A DNA stretch of 64,000 nt from Plantago elongata (lineage: Eukaryota > Streptophyta > Magnoliopsida > Lamiales > Plantaginaceae): positions 1-64,000 of the forward strand of contig JAYMSP010000219.1 in the NCBI GenBank assembly GCA_036897095.1, written 5' to 3'. Every line of letters begins with the position of its first letter. The first letter of the stretch is position 1. The notes under the pieces were generated by a model. It worked only from the letters and a program-made list of their open reading frames with translations. It did no database searches and was not told the DNA's origin. Shown piece by piece: positions 1 through 10,149 of this stretch. The translations under genes were made by a program, and so were the position numbers.

Positions 1-12
1 GTTTTTATTTAG

Positions 13-259
13 ATCACCGCATGGTCCGTGCATCATGAGTGAAGCTCAAATCAAACAATTAAACAACGAAATCACAAAAATCACAGAAACCCATTCCCAA
101 AATCGAAACTTTTTGTTGAATTTGCAACACTTACTCCTAATCGCTGCAAGGAAGGAGGCGAAACCGGGGCACGGTGAAGCTCTGAGAATGGCATTATCAT
201 CGTCTTTCTCGACTATAAACATCAACTCTGCCATAGATTCAGCAGCTGTGAAATCCTAA
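13..259 (+). CDS. 3'-terminal exon of an unidentified protein (partial)
   Basis: A T-rich stretch ending in TTTATTTAG at 1-12 looks like a 3' splice site. From it an open frame (codons start at 14) runs through the ATG at 35 to a stop at 257-259, so this may be the last exon of a gene lying mostly left of the window, not a complete 74-residue protein. The peptide is polar and probably helical (rich in N, K, E, Q at first, then LLNLQHLLLIAARKEAKPGH). I do not recognise the family. It could instead be a chance frame, but the acceptor-like start and the biased composition argue for coding. No function is proposed. Confidence 0.45.
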
Positions 260-3200
260 TTGAGAGTGTAGGTAATAAAAGAATTGAAGTATTATGTAGC
301 AGAAGATGTAACGAAGTAGGAAGGTGTAGTGAGTCTGAGAGAAGAGGAGATTTAGATAGGAAAGGAGATGGATATATTCAAATAATTAATGATCGGTACA
401 ATGAACGGTCCTGATCAAGTGGTCTGGATAACACGCGCTATATCCTGAGAATGGGTTTCTTCTCTGATAAAGTCATATTTACTCTTTGCAATGGTCAAAT
501 TGGGTTTCCGGCGAAGATCCCAAGTGTATTGTAGTATTATACTACTTTGAAATTTACAATATATATACTTGAAGGAAATTAATTAAAAATAGACAAAATA
601 ATTTGATTTTTTTTGACGATTATTTTAGGGGAGGAGTAAGTTTAATAATGAGAGTTTCTATTTCATAATTTAAATTTTTTCTATAAATTAATAATGAATA
701 ATTGTTTTAAATGGTAAAATAATGTAAAATGTCATAAAGTTGAAATTTATACGAATATAACATATAGTATACATGTTGATAGCCAAGCACGGACACATCA
801 AGGAAGAAGACGTAACAATTGTGGCCCTGGATTTTATCCAAGAATAACCAACATATTTTTAAGAATTAATTTATTCACGGATGAAACCATTTAATTCATA
901 AATCTTCCATAAAATTAAAAAGTATCAAAATACATATTCAGCCGTACAAACAAATCTAACTAAAAATACAAAAATCTCGTCAAAAAATTTAAATAATTTA
1001 ACATCAAAATATACTCAAAGCTAAAAGATGTGTTAATATTGAATTAATTAAATGAATAAATAAATAATATATTTATTGATGGAATTTTTTATGTTTATAT
1101 ATATGATTATATATCATAGTTGCTATGTATCTTAAAGTTACTATAAATAAGTAATGTAACGTATTTTTATGCGTTGAAAATTACTAAAAACATAGTTCGA
1201 ACACAATAATATAAAACACCTAAAATTATTATATTCAATATAAATTTAATAGTTTATAATTAATTAATTTTTATTATATTTAATTATTACTATCCTGATT
1301 ATTTTTTTTGACTCAGTCTTGTTGATAGCAACTAATGGTATTTAGTACGAGTAGTTAATTAGTATCTGAGAATTGAGACGAATGATGACATGGCAAAACA
1401 TGAGCTGCATTAATTTATCGGATTCGCTTGGAGGTGCGTACGTGTAGCATATTAAAGTTGCAGAGACTATTGTTAAAGTAAATAGGAAAATTTTGAAACT
1501 ATTACCTAAATTTATACCATATTCCATTTTAGTACCTTTATTTGATGTGATGTTATATTTTTCGTTAACTTACCGTCCAATTTTAATACGCCGTTAGACG
1601 AATTTGATGGTTACGTCAATTTGGACTGAACCATTAAATCCGACTAACGGAGAATTAAAAATGGACGGTAAGTTAACAAAAGGTATACAAATTGTATTGT
1701 GTCAAATAAATGTACTAAAATATGATATGGTACAACTTAAGGTGTCATTTTTTAATATCTTTCTAAACTAAATTATAAACGTCAAAAAAATTATATCACA
1801 CCTAATACAAAGAAGGAGATTGTTACATTTTAAACGAGAGGAGTATGAACTATATTGTTGTTTTGAAAAATATTAACTTTTGAAGAAATTAATAAAATTA
1901 TAAAGCGAACTGAAGTAATTGTTTGACATTTAGGAAGGTTTAGAATAATTATTCTTTTCATTCTTAAAAGAAGAATTATCCTATAGGATTACACCTCAGC
2001 TTTGTACTCTGACGCGACCATTCCAAAGATGTTTATTTAGTTTTATATCTTGCGAAAGATTGTCCAATTGATTGCCATCGTACGTGTGAGGTCATGGCAA
2101 TTTCGTCATCCGAATTCCGAACCCTTACCAAAATAGACTAATTAATACTTAGGTTGGTGACACTTTCAGAGCTGAACAAGTCATGTAGTATTTGTTTGTA
2201 TTTTTGTTTACGTTTGTCTATACATTTGCACACAAACTTTCGTAAAGTGAAACTGTATCATTGAGTGAAAATTCGCATCATAATATAATTGAACATCTGA
2301 TCAGACTTGGCTCAACTATTAATATGAGAAAATTCATCTCAGAGTCCAATAAATAGGAAATTTTAAAAAAAATAATAAATGAAATGAAATATTTAAAAAT
2401 AACATTCTGAAACTATATTAAAAAGTGAAAACGTTATGATAGAAAACATTATATCATAAAGAGAAATGACCACGTCATATACGTCTTTAGTTTTACAAAT
2501 TTTACGACAAGTTAGATAATTTTGAAAGACTTACATCCACGCAATGATAAAAGTCTACTTATGACCACATAATACCACCAAAATTTGCGATTGCAAGTTT
2601 ATAATTAAAAAAGACTATGGTGGATATATTGCAAGTCTAGCTATTCTTTCAATTGAACTCTCAACTCTATATGTATGTTAGTCGGAATTGGAAAAAATAA
2701 TTTACAGTATAGCATAACGAATTTAATTACATTCAATCTTTCACTCTAATGTTTATTGCAATTAAGCTTATTGTAATTGGTTTGAATAACTGTTTTAGAA
2801 CTTGTATTTGGGCATGGTTGATTTGTATTTGTTTCCGTTGTAATTATTTAATTGAAAGTATAATTTTTAATCTTAATTTTTATTAATAAAATTTTAATCA
2901 TTTAAAAAAAATATTTAAAACTTAAAAAAGTAGACACAATTGACTACCTTTTTCTCCTTGGCTAAAGAGACGCCAATTTGATTCCGGAGCTTGCTATACT
3001 ATTAGCTTATGTTAGGTTTTCACGTACTTCATTTTTATGTGTGTTAGTTATTGGGATGTTTTGATGTGTAACAACACTATTGTATGAACTGTTTATTGAA
3101 TCTATAGGGTTTTGCTCCTCTTTTTTCTACCATTTCATTCAATTCGTTAATTTGAAATTAATGAATTAAGGAATATTAATTATTTTTCTAATTTAAAGCT

Positions 3201-4538
3201 ATTTACAAATGTCTAAGCTATTATATTACATCATCTTTATAAATGACTAATTTTGTCACTGGTCATCATAATCGATAAAATTCAGTCGTAGAATAAATTG
3301 TATTTTTGTCAGTCGTAGAACAAGTTGTAAGACCAAGTCCTACTATTATAAGTTTACAACTACGACCTCTATATTTAAGAACTTAATGTTGACCAAATTA
3401 TATTGTTTGGATCTTATTGTACATTTTCATAAAAATAAATGGTTCGATTACATAAATTTAATGGTTTATCAACAATCAACAATGAAGGTGAATGATTTGA
3501 AAACCATTCTATCGTGGTTTAATTAAAGAAGAAATGCAGTATGTTCACCATTTTCATTCAGAGTCTGATTTTATGTTGGGGAGTAATATGAAATTTTTTG
3601 CTAAGAGATTTTGAAGTATATAATAATCACATCTCGACCCCCTTCCAAATTCTAAAGCGCATGTGTTGCAAGTATAGGCACATGTGGCATGTTTATTATG
3701 ACTTCAATTCACAACAATTAACCCAATTTATTTCCGACCTCGTTTTTAATAAAGGTATTTTTTTTAAAAACGATAAAGATGACTCGAACCCCAACTTATT
3801 TATTAGAGTTAAAGCATTTTATCAATTAAACTGAGCTTCATTGTTCATTTTTATTGTTGGAGACAAGAATATTATGAGAAATAGTGATGAATGTGTTTTT
3901 TTTTAGACCAAATATTATGAGGTTTAGTTTTTTATAATTCTAGAATGTGACTAGAATAACTGAACATCCATAATTATAATATGGAACTTGGTTTGCAGGT
4001 GGGAGAGAGTAGATGAATTTAATTATTGATTGCCATTATTAAGGTCATGTAGTGACTGCAGTGCACCAATTAATTGCAAGTCAGGCCAAGAGCCATTAGC
4101 CAATAATACCAAGATCATTCATTAATTCACACTTGACAATTGACAATACCATACCTTACCAATCCGGAGAAAAAATTTATTTTCAAATCGAGTTAAATTA
4201 TTTATAATATTTATAACATTTTTTATGACACATTAAATTTATAAAAAAATTGCATTGGCATTATCATTTTACCCTTAACAAACTACAACAAAGTATATAC
4301 ATTGCTCACAATACCAGTACACCACTTCTTGCTTCTCTTGGAAACACTTGGGAAACTGCAATTGAACATTCATCTACTCCAACAGCTATGCTGCGATGGT
4401 ATTCACAATTATCAACTACCTCACATCTGACTTCTAAATTACAACTTAGTCTTCTAAATTACAAGCTAGTCGCGATATGTTAAATGAAAAACATATCCCG
4501 CTCACAAACATAAATGCGTACACAAAACAAGAACTTGA
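260..4538. other. Gene-poor AT-rich intergenic stretch
   Basis: I see no coding gene here. The stretch is AT-rich and holds one large imperfect hairpin element (1500-1748, listed separately). At about 3780-3835 there is a short tract (ACTCGAACCCCAAC, then ATCAATTAAACTGAGC) that recurs in similar form at 55,828-55,878, which suggests a dispersed repeat fragment. The short open frames in this stretch have no recognisable protein content. Confidence 0.6.
1500..1748. repeat. Long-TIR MITE forming a near-complete hairpin
   Basis: The left arm (about 1500-1612) and right arm (about 1629-1748) are imperfect inverted copies of each other. GTTAACTTACCGTCC pairs with GGACGGTAAGTTAAC, CCGTTAGACG pairs with CGACTAACGG, and TTTTAGTACCTTTATTTGA pairs with TCAAATAAATGTACTAAAA. 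The loop is only about 16 bases. No protein is encoded. This is the structure expected of a non-autonomous DNA transposon with long terminal inverted repeats. The family (Mutator-like or other) is not resolved because the target duplication is not clear. Confidence 0.8.
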
Positions 4539-5009
4539 TTAACAAATACTCCATCCCGCGACAGTTTCAGCAAGCAACATCTTATCGATCATAACTTTCT
4601 CCCCAAACCTGTAAGAAAAGTTGATCCTGCCTTGAGAATTAACACACCCCTTTTGTACGGGAAAAGTCAAAATTGACCCTGAACCTCCATTAGCCTTGGC
4701 ACAATCGAACAGTTCTTTCAAAGGAGTACACACTTCTCCAATATACCTGTCTCCAAGAGTCCTCTGGCAGTACAACTTGATGACTAGCATTGTGTTGTAA
4801 TGCTCTACCATCGACTCGTTTATCGTGTACTTCATCGTGTAGTTCCAGGCAGGGTTCGTTAACCCATGTGTATCGGTTGGGGTGCGTTTTTCAGTCTCCG
4901 GTCCTGAGCCTATTGAAACCCGAGCATGGACGTTCATCTTGCCAAATCTACGTACCTGTTCGAGATCAAAGGCTGATATGAGGGTTATTTCGAACTTTCT
5001 GCACTCCAT
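4539..5009 (-). CDS. C2-domain protein, SRC2/BAP-like, single exon
   Basis: This intact 156-residue intronless frame is almost entirely one C2 domain. It begins with a first strand (FEITLISAFDLEQV, about 6-19) and continues with the HARVSIG strand (about 28-34), NPAWN (about 52-56), VIKLY (about 76-80) and YIGEV (about 88-92). This is the layout of the small plant C2 proteins SRC2 and BON1-associated protein (BAP), which bind membranes or partner proteins in calcium-dependent stress and defence responses. The canonical calcium-binding aspartates look incomplete, so calcium binding is uncertain. A TATA-like motif lies about 90 bp upstream. A broken relative lies at 31,648-32,535. Function beyond the family level is inference. 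Confidence 0.85.
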   Translation of the reverse strand: MECRKFEITLISAFDLEQVRRFGKMNVHARVSIGSGPETEKRTPTDTHGLTNPAWNYTMKYTINESMVEHYNTMLVIKLYCQRTLGDRYIGEVCTPLKELFDCAKANGGSGSILTFPVQKGCVNSQGRINFSYRFGEKVMIDKMLLAETVAGWSIC

Positions 5010-5095
5010 GGGATTTGTGTGTTTTCGGATTTGAGCTTAAACTTAATTTTCCTCTAGTTTTAGGGAATATATGTGTTGAAAACTGAAAAGGAAGG

Positions 5096-5104
5096 GTTAT
5101 ATAG
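5096..5104 (-). promoter_or_regulatory. TATA-like box of the C2-domain gene
   Basis: On the minus strand this reads CTATATAAC, about 90 bp upstream of the ATG at 5009. That spacing suits a core promoter with a 5' leader of roughly 55-60 bases. The transcription start is not known. Confidence 0.5.
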
Positions 5105-5169
5105 AAGCAATGAAATGATAGGAAGGTACCGAGAAGGAGAGGAGTATAGCGATATTTTTCACGCAGCAT

Positions 5170-8100
5170 CTAAATATAAGCCAAGGACCAATCGATGGAT
5201 AGCAAGTAAACTACTGTAATCATTAATTAACAATTGAAAGTATAAAATATTTGTTAAACATATCCAAATAAAAACAATCAACCTACCTAGTTGATAAGCT
5301 ACTTCAACAGGCTTACTGGATCAGTCCTTTATAAGATTCTCTACTTTTCGACTTTAAATCAAAATGTTTAATTCGAAAATAAAGTCATCAACAATGTAAG
5401 TTATAAGCTAATGTACTCTAAATATATTCATGTCACGGTTGCTAGCTTAACATGGCTTAGCATGATGGTAGGGTGACCGAGGGGCAAATACATGGGGTAC
5501 GCTAGTAAAGCTGTCTACACATGTTTAAGTTAGAAGTTGACAGTGGTGATTCTGCATTTTAATGTTAGTAAAGCTATGAAGCACGCACGGTTCCGTAAAA
5601 TTATGCATAAACCAAAGTAACATATACCGTAATTTATGATTATGGAAAATTCATTTGGAATCATTTGTACGTTAGCTTTCGATCAAGGGCTCAAGAGGTC
5701 ATGTCTCATGTACGACTCGCTCAATTGTATTCCGAGTTTGAATTTGTGTGTTGAAAAGTTTCCAAGTACTAGACATTTTCGTCTTCGTCTACTGACCATT
5801 CACCATACACATTCTACAACCTTTTAAAAGTACCAAAAATGCATAAAAGTTCTTATCACAAGGGAGTATATGCTGGCCACGAGTAAGCGTCTTTATCTAG
5901 TTGAGGAATTTTCAACTGTGACAAATTAATTTGGTGCAATTAGCTTATTATACATTTGAGAATTATGTAAAATTAATACTATCACTTTCTTGACACTTTC
6001 TGAGCTCAACAAGTGTATTTGTTTGTCTTGTTATTTATACATTTGACCCCAACTACACGGTGTATGTTACCACAACTATTAAAACTACCAACAAGAAAGT
6101 CAAATTAGGAAATGCTGCAGCGTCTTCTAATCTCTTCTTCAAGTCAAGATCAGGGCAAGACTCTGCGTCCACGTCCTTTTCCAATTCAAAATTCTATTAC
6201 AAGTTGATAATTAACAAAGACTTCGATGTATGCGAGTCTACTTATTAAATTACTAATTAGTTCACTTACTTTTGCAACTATGCCTTGTATTTTGATAGTT
6301 TAAGTGATTAAATAATTAGATTGTGTTATCTTTAATTGGAATTTATTATAATGGACTGAACTAGACTGAACATATTTAAATTGGACTGAACTAAATTAAA
6401 TTGAAATAAGGTGTAAATGTGTAAATTATAATTAAAGTTGTGTTCTCTTCAACTGAGTACTGAACTGGACTGAACTGAAATAAACTGGAGTAAGGTATAA
6501 ATTATAACTAAACTGAACTGAAGTGATTTTCTATGTTCTCTTCAACTGAAAATCACTTCAGTTCAGTTCAGTCCAGTTCGACTTAATTATAATTTATACC
6601 TTACTCTAGTTCAGTTCAGTTCATTCCAGTTCAGTTCATTCCAGTTCAGTCCAGTTCAGTTCAGTTCAGTTCAGTTCAGTAAATCTCAGTTGAAGATAAG
6701 ACAACCTAAGTTGAGTTGAGCTGAACTAAATTGAACTGCACACCACTGAACTGAACTAAAATGAAATGAATTGATTTTCAATTGAAGAGAACACGACCTT
6801 GGTTGTGTTCTCTTCAACTGAGATTTACTGATTGAACTGAACTGAAACTGGACTGGACTGGACTGAAGTAAGGTATAAATTATAACTAAGCCGAGTTGGA
6901 CTGAACTGAATTGAACTAAAGTGATTCCTAGTTGAAGAGAACACAATCTTACTTCAGTTCAATTTAGTTCAGTAAATCTCAGTTGAACAGAACACATTCT
7001 TATTCTTGCAACTATGTATACCCGATGCTACCTTAATTTTATAATTTTAAGTTTTTAAACTTTTAAGTGACTAAGAATCTTGATTGGAACGTACCTAACC
7101 ACTAATCAGATCTTATCCGGTGATACAATACCACCTTTAATTTTCTATTAAGGTAAAATGATTTTTTTATAGTAATTTGTTTTGTGAATTTAAATAAGAA
7201 TAACTTATTTGAAAAACTACAGAAGATATAATCTAAGTTCAAGTGGATAATATGAAATGTACTAAATAAGCTTGGTTTAGTAAAGTAACTGATAATAGAT
7301 AAATCAATCGGGATACCTATGTTATTTAGTAACTTTATTAGTTAATTTGATAGTTATTAAAACTAAATCATGTAACTTATTAATTAAAAACTATCTGAAC
7401 AAGTTTACTATTTTTTTAAAGTAATGAATTAATTAAGGTTAAATTCCAATTTTAAAACTCAAAATCAGGAGCAGTAAGATGTTGGTGGAAAATCCAGAAC
7501 TTCCCAACTACATCATAATTATAGCTTAAAATAATAATTAAAATTAAATATTTTTATATACAAAATATTCAAATTAAGTGGGGAGATGTCTACTCTGACG
7601 ATATAACAAATAGTTCCTTATTTTACCTTCATATCAATCTATTACAACTAATTTATGAGTTACTGCAAGCGTTCATATGATAATTGAGTAGAAAAATGAG
7701 AAGGCCTAGTATTTAGTCACGGGACCTTGAGGTAGGCCCAATTCTAAACCACCAATTAGTACTAAACTGGGCTTTGGCTTGAATGCGCTCCAATTGATGA
7801 GCTCCATATAGGATCTAGCCTGCTTGGGCTGGGCATCAGAATTCAGGAACAAGAAGTGAGTTTAGAAAGAGTCTATGTACCGGTGTTTACTTAAAAATAA
7901 CGATTTAAAAAATGAATGTTGTATCATGTATACTCTATAATACAATAAAGAATTTGTGTATCGTCACACTAAATGTATATTATTAACTAAGTATGAAAAT
8001 TATATCATGTACAATTTATAATATAGTTTGGTGTGGTATGATATAAATTGGACGTTGTTTGGAAAAATAATAGTTGGACCCTTTTTACAGAGCTTTACCA

Positions 8101-8584
8101 TTAAACTGGTCCTGGCACGAGTTTTCCAGTGAGTTCGTTCATTTTAGCTTGAAGATCAAGGCTATTGGTAAGGGTGCACGCGGACTGGTATCTTGTAGCG
8201 TTTTCTACTCTTAACCTTATTTGGTGAATGTGCCACTGTCCAGCCTCCAATTCCTAAAAAATGGGGTGGGTGTACACGGGAAATGGGCTGACAAGTTCAG
8301 TACTAAATAGTCCAACTGAGTAGTAATTTGTGTGACGATAAATTAATAGCTAAGTATTTTATGTGAAATTAATCTTCTGATTTAACATTTTAGTGAACAA
8401 ATTTATATTTATGACGACAACTTTAAAAAGAGACGCTTCACCTTTAATTAATAGGTCGGGAGTTTAGATCATACTTTAACCGTTAAAATATAATTGTTTA
8501 TTTTATAAAAATATTTAAGCGCAAACGCAACATCTAAGAGAGCATAGTGGAGACTGGAGAGTATTACACAATTGATCAAATTAA
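5170..8584. other. Intergenic stretch dominated by MITE copies
   Basis: I find no supported gene. The stretch holds the pentamer-bearing MITE cluster at 6433-6995 and AT-rich sequence. Around 7705-7830 there is a slightly GC-richer tract with GGCCCA and TGGGCT motifs of the type found in plant promoters, but no neighbouring gene explains it. Confidence 0.5.
6433..6995. mobile_element. Cluster of about five pentamer-bearing MITE copies
   Basis: Several related short elements lie end to end in alternating orientation. Their shared ends read TGTTCTCTTCAACTGA and, inverted, TCAGTTGAAGAGAACA. Between the ends are variable runs of AACTG/CAGTT pentamers and a conserved core GGTATAAATTATAACTAA. Approximate copies are 6433-6527, 6533-6700 (reverse), 6720-6800, 6805-6953 and a partial one at 6955-6995. 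No coding capacity is visible, as expected for MITEs. Further single copies occur at 9592-9685, 11,232-11,314, 19,730-19,848, 22,995-23,093 and 31,181-31,269. Confidence 0.8.
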
Positions 8585-8967
8585 CTAGCATGTGTAATGA
8601 CATTGACACTTGGATACACCTCCTTGTGTGCTACAATCAATCCCAGTCAGACTACTCCGGTGCCCCCAGGATATCTGAGTGCAGGGTGTTATACACACTT
8701 TAATCCCTTCCCGATCGCACGGCCCTGGGAATGTACTTATGCACGTCTGAGACAAACTCCCTGCTCCGAATCCGACCGGTTCTCTTGATCTCACATCTGT
8801 ATGTACAATATTCGAACAACATATAACATTAGCTTATTTTGTCCCGTTGAGATTCGAAACATTAATAGTAGGCTAGTATTAAAATTTGTTAGCTCGAACA
8901 AACCTGAAATTAGAAGTGCAGAAAGGAGCAGAGTAAACAGCAGCGGTGCCCATAGCTTCTGAATCAT
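8585..8967 (-). CDS. Defensin-like (DEFL/LCR) secreted cysteine-rich peptide, two exons
   Basis: Exon 1 (8904-8967) starts with ATG and encodes a 21-residue hydrophobic signal peptide (APLLFTLLLSALLIS). It is split from exon 2 (8585-8796) by a 107-bp GT-AG intron in phase 1, so the precursor is 91 residues. An intron just after the signal peptide is the usual layout of plant defensin-like genes. Exon 2 carries exactly eight cysteines at 40, 48, 56, 60, 76, 85, 87 and 91. Their spacing is C-x7-C-x7-C-x3-C-x15-C-x8-C-x-C-x3-C, containing the CxxxC and CxC pairs of the cysteine-stabilised alpha-beta fold. A TATATATA motif lies about 80 bp upstream. The peptide is probably secreted. Antimicrobial, pollen-pistil or other signalling roles are all possible and cannot be told apart from sequence. 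Confidence 0.85.
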
Positions 8968-9047
8968 CTTGTTGGAGAGTAAATTAATTAAGGTGTAGTT
9001 TTTTTATCAAGGTTAAGTAATTTTCTTAAGCTTCATTTCATTCGGAG

Positions 9048-9055
9048 TATATATA
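9048..9055 (-). promoter_or_regulatory. TATA box of the defensin-like gene
   Basis: The octamer TATATATA lies 81 bp upstream of the start codon of the defensin-like peptide. This is a typical distance for a plant core promoter with a short leader. Confidence 0.55.
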
Positions 9056-9591
9056 GGCATATTTCTACGACTTTAATTAGTAAGATGTTTGAATTAAAGA
9101 GTCCATGCAAGTAATGAATTAAAAACATTGTGTAATATTCCATAATTAATTTTAGGCCGATAGCAAGTAATTACATTCAATTAATTAGTATCCGCTTAAT
9201 CTCCATATATAGAGTAATTAATTATTAGGCCAGAGCCTGAATAGGTCCACATGAAAAACATTTTTCATATACATACATTTAAAAAATAAAATTGTAGATC
9301 GTGGTTAAAAATAAATTTAAAATAAAAAAGTATTGTATATTCAATAATATATGATTAAAAATAAATTGTATTATGAGTTATTTTCATAAAAAAATTTTTA
9401 CGTTTGAAATGAAAAGTTATTTCAATTTTAATGGAACGAAAGGAGTATTAATTAATTACACGCTCAATATTTCGCCGTTTGGATGTTTATATGTGGAGTA
9501 ATCTATTTTTTAGAATTAAATATCATGTCACTGTTTCCTTAAAAGAATACCATCTCATTGTTTATCCATATATTGTATTTTCACTAAGAAC

Positions 9592-9685
9592 GTATTCTCT
9601 TCAACTGAAATTTACTAAATTTAAGTAAAAGTATAAATTATAATTAAGTCGAACTGAAGTAATTTTCAGTTAAGGAGACCACATT
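9592..9685. mobile_element. Pentamer-family MITE, single copy
   Basis: One end reads ATTCTCTTCAACTGAAA, the core reads GTATAAATTATAATTAAG, and the other end (TTTTCAGTTAAGGAGACCA) is a diverged inverted copy of the first. It is the same family as the cluster at 6433-6995 but with few pentamer units. Confidence 0.65.
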
Positions 9686-9733
9686 CTAACTATAGCTGTC
9701 ATTAAAAAGAATACCTACCATTCTTAAATATTA

Positions 9734-9950
9734 CACCTTCCGTCCTGCTAATTTTTTTCCGTTTTAGACGTTCTACCGAAATGAAACAATTTTTCATTTA
9801 CGAAAATAACTCCACAATACAACTTCAATCACACATTATTGAATCCGCATATATTTTTCTATTTCAAACTCATTTTTAACCACATAGTACATATTTTTCT
9901 TAAAAATCGAACATTTTAAATATGTTTCATTTCAAATGGGACGAAGGGAT
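9734..9950. mobile_element. Stowaway-like MITE
   Basis: The left end reads CACCTTCCGTCC and the right end GGGACGAAGGGA, an imperfect inverted pair close to the Stowaway terminus CTCCCTCCGTCC. Both ends are flanked by TTA, which fits the TA target duplication of Tc1/mariner-derived MITEs. The 217-bp body is AT-rich and non-coding. Confidence 0.7.
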
Positions 9951-10149
9951 TACTAAAGAAAGTAAAGGTATCATATAAATTTAATAATTAATAAATAATT
10001 TTAATTACACGGTCTTTCTGTTTTAACAGTTGACTATCAATTTGAATAAATTGAGTATACGAATTCCATTTAATTTTGAATTTGATTACTGCAGACTGAT
10101 GATAAGCTGGGTACATGGAATAGTGATATGAAACCAACATACATATGCA

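Larger units (their letters stand above)
9056..10149. other. Intergenic stretch with MITE remnants
   Basis: I see no gene. The stretch contains a pentamer-family MITE copy (9592-9685), a Stowaway-like element (9734-9950), and at about 9290-9446 a fragment ending in GGAACGAAAGGAGTA that resembles the right end of another Stowaway-like element. Confidence 0.5.

Noticed and set aside
3780-3850. Possible tRNA gene (ACTCGAACCCC resembling an inverted B box)
   Set aside because: No matching A box or cloverleaf could be formed at the correct spacing. A decayed dispersed repeat is more likely.
6686-6946. 86-residue open frame rich in QFSSVQ repeats on the minus strand
   Set aside because: It is a translation of the CAGTT pentamers of the MITE cluster. 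The repetitive peptide and the inverted-repeat ends show it is not a gene.
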